NCBI GenBank assembly: GCA_021847625.1
Contig: JAJZQK010000064.1
Span: forward strand, 1 to 10,432
Length of the DNA stretch: 10,432 nt
Source: Chloroflexota bacterium
GTDB lineage: Bacteria > Chloroflexota > FW602-bin22 > JAMCYS01
Reading direction: 5' to 3'
The notes beneath the pieces were generated by a model. That model had not been told where the DNA came from, ran no database searches, and worked only from the letters and a program-made list of their open reading frames with translations. Of this stretch, positions 6,947 through 10,432 are shown piece by piece (position 1 is the stretch's first letter; each line of letters opens with the position of its first letter). Position numbers and translations under genes: made by a program.

Positions 6947-7819
6947 CTACCTCCCTAGGGCTTTGCCCACCAGACCGGCCACTTCCGAGGGGTTCTCCGC
7001 CACGCGCACCCCCGCCTCGGCCAGAGCGCGCATCTTCTCCGCCGCCGTGCCGGCGCCGCCGGAGATGATGGCCCCCGCGTGGCCCATGCGCTTGCCCGGC
7101 GGCGCCGTGCGCCCGGCGATGAAGCCCACCACCGGCTTGCTCATGCCAGTGGCCACGAACGTCGCCGCCTGCTCCTCGTCGCTGCCGCCAATCTCGCCGA
7201 TCAAGACCACCGCCTCAGTAGCCGGGTCGGCCTCGAAGAGGGACAGGACGTCCACGAACGAGGTGCCGATGATCGGGTCACCGCCGATGCCCACGCAGGT
7301 CGTCTGCCCCAGTCCGCTCTGGCTCAGCTGGTTGACCACCTCGTAGGTCAAAGTGCCACTGCGCGAGACCAGGCCCACGGGCCCCGGGCGCGTGATGTGG
7401 CCTGGCATTATACCCACTTTTGCCTGCTCTGAGGTAATTAGACCCGGGCAATTCGGCCCGATCAGTCGCACGCCCCTGTCGACGGCGTAGTGGTAGACGC
7501 GCAGCATGTCCAGAGTGGGAATGCCCTCGGTGATACAGACGATCAGACCGATGCCGGCGTCCACTTCCTCGATGATGGCATCAGGGGCGAAAGGCGCGGG
7601 CACGAAGATGACTGAGGTATTAGCGCCGGTGGCGCGCACGGCATCCTTGGCGGTGTCGAAGACCGGCACGTCGGCCAGCTGCTGCCCGCCCCGCCCGGGG
7701 GTGACCCCAGCCACCACGTTGGTGCCGTAGGCCAGCATCTGTCTGGTGTGAAACTCGCCCTCTCGTCCGGTGATGCCCTGCACCAGGAGTCGGGTCGTCT
7801 TGTCTATGAGAATACTCAT
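6947..7819 (-). CDS. sucD: Succinate-CoA ligase alpha subunit
   Basis: The protein is 290 residues, matching bacterial SucD. The N-terminal CoA-binding Rossmann domain shows [13 protein letters not shown] (13-25) and [10 protein letters not shown] (36-45). ECxx-type contacts are replaced by CITEGIP (95-101), as usual. [10 protein letters not shown] (119-128) follows, and the phosphohistidine loop [14 protein letters not shown] (242-255) contains active-site H247. With SucC it interconverts succinyl-CoA, ADP (or GDP) and phosphate with succinate, CoA and ATP (GTP). The start codon overlaps the sucC stop as ATGA (7819-7816), with GGAGG in the sucC end, so expression is coupled. Catalytic residues appear intact. 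Confidence 0.95.
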   Translation of the reverse strand: MSILIDKTTRLLVQGITGREGEFHTRQMLAYGTNVVAGVTPGRGGQQLADVPVFDTAKDAVRATGANTSVIFVPAPFAPDAIIEEVDAGIGLIVCITEGIPTLDMLRVYHYAVDRGVRLIGPNCPGLITSEQAKVGIMPGHITRPGPVGLVSRSGTLTYEVVNQLSQSGLGQTTCVGIGGDPIIGTSFVDVLSLFEADPATEAVVLIGEIGGSDEEQAATFVATGMSKPVVGFIAGRTAPPGKRMGHAGAIISGGAGTAAEKMRALAEAGVRVAENPSEVAGLVGKALGR

Positions 7820-8946
7820 TGCCGACTGACCTCCACCACGCGCGCCGCCGCTTCGTCCATACTCTGGGCGGCGATCAATTCGGCCTGCCGCAAGATCTCC
7901 CGGCCCTCCTCTTCGTTGGTGCCCACCAGGCGTACGACCATCGGCACCCGTCTGCTCACCTGGCCGAGGGCGCTGACGATGCCCCTGGCCACCTCGTCGC
8001 AGCGAGTGATTCCGCCAAAAATGTTGAAGAGCACGGCCTTGACGTTGACATCGCTGAGGATGATGGCCAGCGCCGCCGCGACCGTCTCGGCCTTGGCACC
8101 GCCGCCGATGTCGAGGAAGTTGGCCGGCGCGCCCCCCTTCAGCTTGATCACGTCCATGGTCGCCATCGCCAGGCCGGCCCCGTTGACCACGCAGCCGATG
8201 TTGCCGTCGAGCTTGACGTAGCTGATGCCCTTCTCCCGCGCCTCGCGCTCAAAGGGGTCCTCGGCCGAGAGATCGCGCAGCTGCTCGAAGGAATGGCGCC
8301 AAGCGGCGTTGTCGTCGAGCACCATCTTGGCGTCCAGCGCCCAAATGGCGCCCTTGTCGGTGGTGACCAGCGGGTTGATCTCGACCAGACTGGCGTCCCA
8401 CTCCACCAGCGACTGGTACAGCGCCCTGGCGACTCTCGTAAAGTCGCGCAGGTAGGACTTGGGGAGATCCATAGCCAGGGCCAACTCCCTGGCCTGGTAG
8501 TCAAAGAGCCCCAGGAAGGGGTCGGCCTCCACCCGCACGATCTTCTCGGGGTGCTGCCTGGCCACCTCCTCGATCTCCACGCCGCCCTCGTTGCTGGCCA
8601 TCAAGATCACGCGCTTGCTGCCGCGGTCGACGACGGCGCTCAGGTAGTACTCCCGGCGGATGTCCACGGCCTCGCTCACCAGCACGCGCCGCACGGTGTG
8701 GCCCTTGATGTCCATACCCAGAATCTGCCCGGCGGCCGCCTCGGCCTCCTGGGGTGACCGCGCCAACTTGACGCCCCCCGCCTTTCCCCTGCCCCCCACC
8801 AGCACCTGAGCTTTGACGACCACGGGCTGGCCGAACTCGGCGGCGATTTCGCGCGCTTCGGCCGGGCTGGCCGCCACGCGGAAGCGCGGAATCGGCAGCC
8901 CGTGGGGAGCCAGCAGCTCTTTAGCCTGATACTCGTGAATGTTCAA
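7816..8946 (-). CDS. sucC: Succinate-CoA ligase beta subunit (ADP-forming type)
   Basis: The protein is 376 residues, starting at TTG 8946-8944 six bases after [21 protein letters not shown] is the standard SucC N-terminus. The ATP-grasp domain contains [19 protein letters not shown] (42-60) and VEINPL (188-193). The C-terminal ligase domain has [14 protein letters not shown] (252-265), FLDIGGGA (277-284) and [17 protein letters not shown] (307-323). It binds the nucleotide and succinate and completes the active site with SucD. It is the first gene of the seven-gene operon. The leader upstream has a good -10, a hairpin next to the SD and about 110 bases of untranslated sequence. Nucleotide choice (ADP or GDP) was not resolved from residues. 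Confidence 0.95.
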   Translation of the reverse strand: MNIHEYQAKELLAPHGLPIPRFRVAASPAEAREIAAEFGQPVVVKAQVLVGGRGKAGGVKLARSPQEAEAAAGQILGMDIKGHTVRRVLVSEAVDIRREYYLSAVVDRGSKRVILMASNEGGVEIEEVARQHPEKIVRVEADPFLGLFDYQARELALAMDLPKSYLRDFTRVARALYQSLVEWDASLVEINPLVTTDKGAIWALDAKMVLDDNAAWRHSFEQLRDLSAEDPFEREAREKGISYVKLDGNIGCVVNGAGLAMATMDVIKLKGGAPANFLDIGGGAKAETVAAALAIILSDVNVKAVLFNIFGGITRCDEVARGIVSALGQVSRRVPMVVRLVGTNEEEGREILRQAELIAAQSMDEAAARVVEVSRQ

Positions 8947-8963
8947 GGCGCCTCTCCTCAGTC

Positions 8964-8993
8964 AAAATCGCCCGCACCGGCTATGGCGCGGGC
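8964..8993 (-). promoter_or_regulatory. Leader hairpin plus short U-run just before sucC
   Basis: In the sucC transcript, GCCCGCGCC (8993-8985) pairs with GGTGCGGGC (8978-8970): nine pairs including one G-U, with a six-base loop. It is followed by GA and then UUUU (8967-8964), a few bases before the GAGGAGAGG SD. This could be a weak terminator acting as an attenuator, or a hairpin affecting ribosome access. Only four U residues follow, so termination is uncertain. Confidence 0.45.
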
Positions 8994-9063
8994 TGACAAC
9001 TGATAGACTTACAGGCCCTTCGCTCGGGCGCTTGACGAGCCGGCCCGGGCCATCTCTCCATTG

Positions 9064-9072
9064 ATTATAGCA
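9064..9072 (-). promoter_or_regulatory. Extended -10 promoter for the sucCD-kor-icd operon
   Basis: The minus strand reads TGCTATAAT, a perfect extended -10, with no good -35 at 17 bases (GGGGTC). Transcription would start near 9057, leaving a leader of about 110 bases before sucC. The identical GTGCTATAAT string lies upstream of the GIY-YIG gene. Confidence 0.6.
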
Positions 9073-9106
9073 CGAAACGGCCGGCCGACCCCGAGCGAGA
9101 GCGCTA

Positions 9107-9143
9107 AGCAGGGCTGGCGCCGAAGGCAGCGGCGCAGCCTGCT
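9107..9143. repeat. Imperfect long inverted repeat between divergent promoters
   Basis: The left arm (9107-9122) pairs with the right arm (9130-9143) over 14 base pairs with two unpaired G residues in the left arm. The inner six pairs, GCGCCG and CGGCGC, are perfect around a seven-base loop. It lies between the sucC promoter and the thioesterase promoter and is outside both predicted transcripts. An operator or a cruciform-forming site is possible, but there is no direct evidence for either. Confidence 0.45.
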
Positions 9144-9201
9144 ACGGAGAAGACGCGGGCGAGAGATGACCCGCTCCGACTCCTTACCCCCGCTCACGCG
9201 T

Positions 9202-9230
9202 TTGACCGGGCGCTGAGCAACCCCTACAAT
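9202..9230 (+). promoter_or_regulatory. Sigma70-type promoter for the thioesterase gene
   Basis: TTGACC (9202-9207) and TACAAT (9225-9230) are separated by exactly 17 bases, with a predicted start near 9237. Box sequences and flanks (TTGACCGG and CCTACAATGCC) are the same as at 1540-1571. The mRNA leader would be only about 23 bases before the GTG start. Confidence 0.75.
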
Positions 9231-9255
9231 GCCTCCTGAACCCCGTTCAGGAGGC
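9231..9255. repeat. Perfect 11-bp inverted repeat spanning the start site and SD of the thioesterase gene
   Basis: GCCTCCTGAAC (9231-9241), CCC, then GTTCAGGAGGC (9245-9255). The right arm contains the AGGAGG SD (9249-9254). The left arm begins directly after the -10 box, so the predicted transcription start (about 9237) falls inside it. As DNA it is an ideal operator position. As RNA only about five pairs would remain unless transcription starts earlier. Confidence 0.7.
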
Positions 9256-9259
9256 AACC

Positions 9260-9688
9260 GTGACCGAAGCCAAGACGCCGCACGACCAGACCCTGGCCGC
9301 CCGCATCCACGACTCGGCCATCTACAAGTTGCTGGGGATGCGCCTGGAATCGCTCGGCGCCGGCCAGTCGCGCATCAGCCTGCCCGTGGACGCGCGCTTC
9401 CACCAGCTGCAGGGGGCGGTGCACGGCGGCATCACGGCGACGTTGGTCGATTCCTGCGTGGGCACCGCCCTTCTGACGCTCGTGCCCCTTGGCTATCGCG
9501 CTCTCACCGTGGAAATGAAGTTGAACTACCTGGCGCCGGTGGTAGAGGGCGAGCTAGTGGGCGAGGGCCGGATAGTGCATAAAGGTGGCCGTCTCGCGTT
9601 GGGAGAGGCGGAGGTGCGCGACGGCACTGGACAACTTATCGCCAAGGGCCTCGTTACCTACATGGCGCTGCCGCCGCCGAAGGACTGA
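9260..9688 (+). CDS. PaaI-type hotdog-fold acyl-CoA thioesterase
   Basis: The protein is 142 residues, the usual single-hotdog length. GTG at 9260 follows AGGAGG (9249-9254) by five bases. The signature is FHQLQGAVHGGITATLVDSCVGTAL (residues 47-71 overall), with the HGG turn at 55-57 and D64 in the central helix, as in PaaI/YbgC-related thioesterases. LTVEMKLNYLAPV (82-94) and the later strand GRIVHKGGRLALGEAEV (103-119) complete the fold. It should hydrolyse an acyl- or aryl-CoA, but the substrate cannot be told from sequence. It is transcribed alone, divergent from the suc-kor operon. The next gene on its right is convergent, and the 28 bases between them hold no obvious terminator. Confidence 0.85.
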   Translation: MTEAKTPHDQTLAARIHDSAIYKLLGMRLESLGAGQSRISLPVDARFHQLQGAVHGGITATLVDSCVGTALLTLVPLGYRALTVEMKLNYLAPVVEGELVGEGRIVHKGGRLALGEAEVRDGTGQLIAKGLVTYMALPPPKD

Positions 9689-9716
9689 GAAGCGGTCGCG
9701 TCATTTACTGACCTGC

Positions 9717-10106
9717 CTATGCCTCATTTCCTTGCCACTCGCCGTGGCTACCATCACAGGCAAGGACGCAGCGCCCGCACACCTTATAGCCCACCGCCTT
9801 CTCTCGGTACTGCATGTAGCGGTCGCAAAGATCGGCCTGGAAACGGACCTCGCGCGCGTCCTCGGGCCGGAACTCGACCCCAGTGAAAGCGCGTGGGGGG
9901 CAGGCCTCGAGGCAGGCGTTGCAGTCGCCGCGGCGGCCCGCGACCGGCAAGTCCACGGGCAGGTCGGCGTCGGTTAGCACCGTGGCAAAGCGCACCCGCG
10001 CGCCGTACTGAGGCGTGACCAGCAGGCAGCTCTTGCCGATGAAGCCGAGCCCGCCTAGATGAGCGGCCAGCTTCGTTGGACCGCGCGGGCAAGGCGTGCG
10101 GTATCG
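9717..10106 (-). pseudogene. 5'-truncated epoxyqueuosine-reductase-like 4Fe-4S protein remnant
   Basis: The frame is open from a TAG at 10109-10107 down to the stop at 9717, but family-like sequence begins only around TKLAAHLGGLGFIGKSCLL (about 10065-10020). It resembles the middle of QueG-like double-cluster proteins (AGLGWIGK...). No plausible start precedes it: the first GTG is at 9995, inside the conserved core. Roughly the N-terminal half expected for this family is missing. Numbering from that GTG, the ferredoxin part has C25, C28 and C32-P, then C57, C73, C76 and C80. The first cysteine of the usual CxxCxxCxxxCP motif is arginine (R22, CGC, one base from TGC), and the final CP is CD. 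Truncation plus a lost cluster ligand suggest a decaying gene. An alternative is a shorter paralogue with its own function, which I think less likely. Confidence 0.75.
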
Positions 10107-10432
10107 CTAATTCACTAGGCAGCTTGACACATTGGTTATCCGGTTTATTATGAAATCAGGGGGTTGTCGCTTACCTGTGCGTCATACCTGCGCCCAGACG
10201 CTGGCGCGGGGCCAAGCTCGTTCGCTTGGCACGTTTCCTGCCGCTAAGTCGCCTGGACAACTATCAACCGTTTGGGCCAGTCTCGGGTCACTAGATACTC
10301 CGTTTGTTAGTCGGCGACGGCCCCGCCTGTTTCTCGGTGGACACTGACCAGGGGGCCGAGTTGCACGGCAGCGGGTTCAAACTCACGTGGGGGGTCGATA
10401 GGTGTTAGAGCTATGCGCGGCAACTTGACGAA
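10107..10432. other. Right-edge region without a recognised gene; possible structured leader or RNA
   Basis: No frame here reads like a conserved protein. It contains a strong rightward promoter, a perfect 7-bp stem GCCAAGC/GCTTGGC (10211-10217 and 10224-10230), and a second 7-bp stem CGGCCCC/GGGGCCG (10318-10324 and 10352-10358). I found no match to the conserved cores of tmRNA, RNase P RNA, SRP RNA or the common riboswitches. An ATG at 10413 preceded by AGGTG could begin a gene beyond the edge, which would make this a leader of about 255 bases. On the minus strand a frame is open from the edge to a TAA near 10304, but it is not convincing as coding. Confidence 0.4.
10124..10151 (+). promoter_or_regulatory. 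Strong sigma70-type promoter pointing right
   Basis: TTGACA (10124-10129), a perfect -35 box, is followed after 16 bases by TATTAT (10146-10151). The surrounding DNA is AT-rich compared with the window, and transcription would start near 10158. The transcribed product is not identified inside the window. Confidence 0.65.

Noticed and set aside
9009..9257. Minus-strand 82-codon frame across the sucC-thioesterase intergenic region
   Set aside because: It runs through both promoters and has no family-like sequence. Only its last 14 codons could matter, and these are reported separately as a possible leader peptide.
10132..10347. Plus-strand 71-codon open frame at the right edge
   Set aside because: Its start lies inside the promoter, there is no SD, and the translation looks random.
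10371..10392. GGGTTCAAACTCACG resembles a tRNA T-arm
   Set aside because: The flanking bases do not form the required five-pair T stem, and no anticodon or acceptor stem can be drawn.
10401..10415. GTGTTAGAGCTATGC resembles the start of a type II CRISPR repeat or tracr-binding region
   Set aside because: There is a single copy, no second repeat or spacer spacing, and no cas gene in view. A 15-base near match without array context is best treated as chance.

Overview
The window is visibly GC-rich bacterial DNA with dense genes, frequent TTG/GTG starts, good Shine-Dalgarno (SD) sites and sigma70-type promoters. The gene content suggests an anaerobe that uses ferredoxin: a four-subunit 2-oxoacid:ferredoxin oxidoreductase, a two-cluster ferredoxin subunit, a nickel-dependent LarA-type racemase, a C_GCxxG_C_C redox protein and an Fe-S protein remnant. 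A Chloroflexota-like anaerobe is my guess, but nothing here proves the lineage.

Layout. (1) Positions 1-1139, minus strand: a LarA-family protein cut by the left edge, with all the catalytic residues I could check. Just upstream, on the same strand, is a small GIY-YIG protein (1193-1480). (2) Positions 1540-3040, plus strand: a two-gene unit with a clear promoter, a C_GCxxG_C_C redox protein (TTG start) and a short-chain dehydrogenase. It ends in a cluster of perfect palindromes and an intrinsic terminator. (3) Positions 3072-8946, minus strand: one tight operon in transcription order sucC-sucD-korD-isocitrate dehydrogenase-korA-korB-korC. Genes overlap by ATGA or are separated by at most about 45 bases. 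(4) Positions 8947-9259: a divergent control region with a minus promoter and structured leader for sucC, a plus promoter for the next gene, and several inverted repeats. (5) Positions 9260-9688, plus strand: a PaaI-type hotdog thioesterase. (6) Positions 9717-10106, minus strand: a 5'-truncated remnant of an epoxyqueuosine-reductase-like 4Fe-4S protein. (7) Positions 10107-10432: no convincing gene, but a strong rightward promoter followed by potentially structured sequence.

How it works together. The operon in (3) encodes three consecutive TCA steps linking isocitrate, 2-oxoglutarate, succinyl-CoA and succinate. The 2-oxoglutarate step is ferredoxin-linked, so the set can run oxidatively (yielding ATP and reduced ferredoxin) or reductively (fixing two CO2 per succinate). 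The sequence does not decide the direction. The isocitrate dehydrogenase gene sits inside the kor gene set, between the delta and alpha subunits.

I see no defence system, CRISPR array, transposase or rRNA/tRNA gene. Most of the window is recognisable metabolism. The less explained parts are the control sequences and the right edge.
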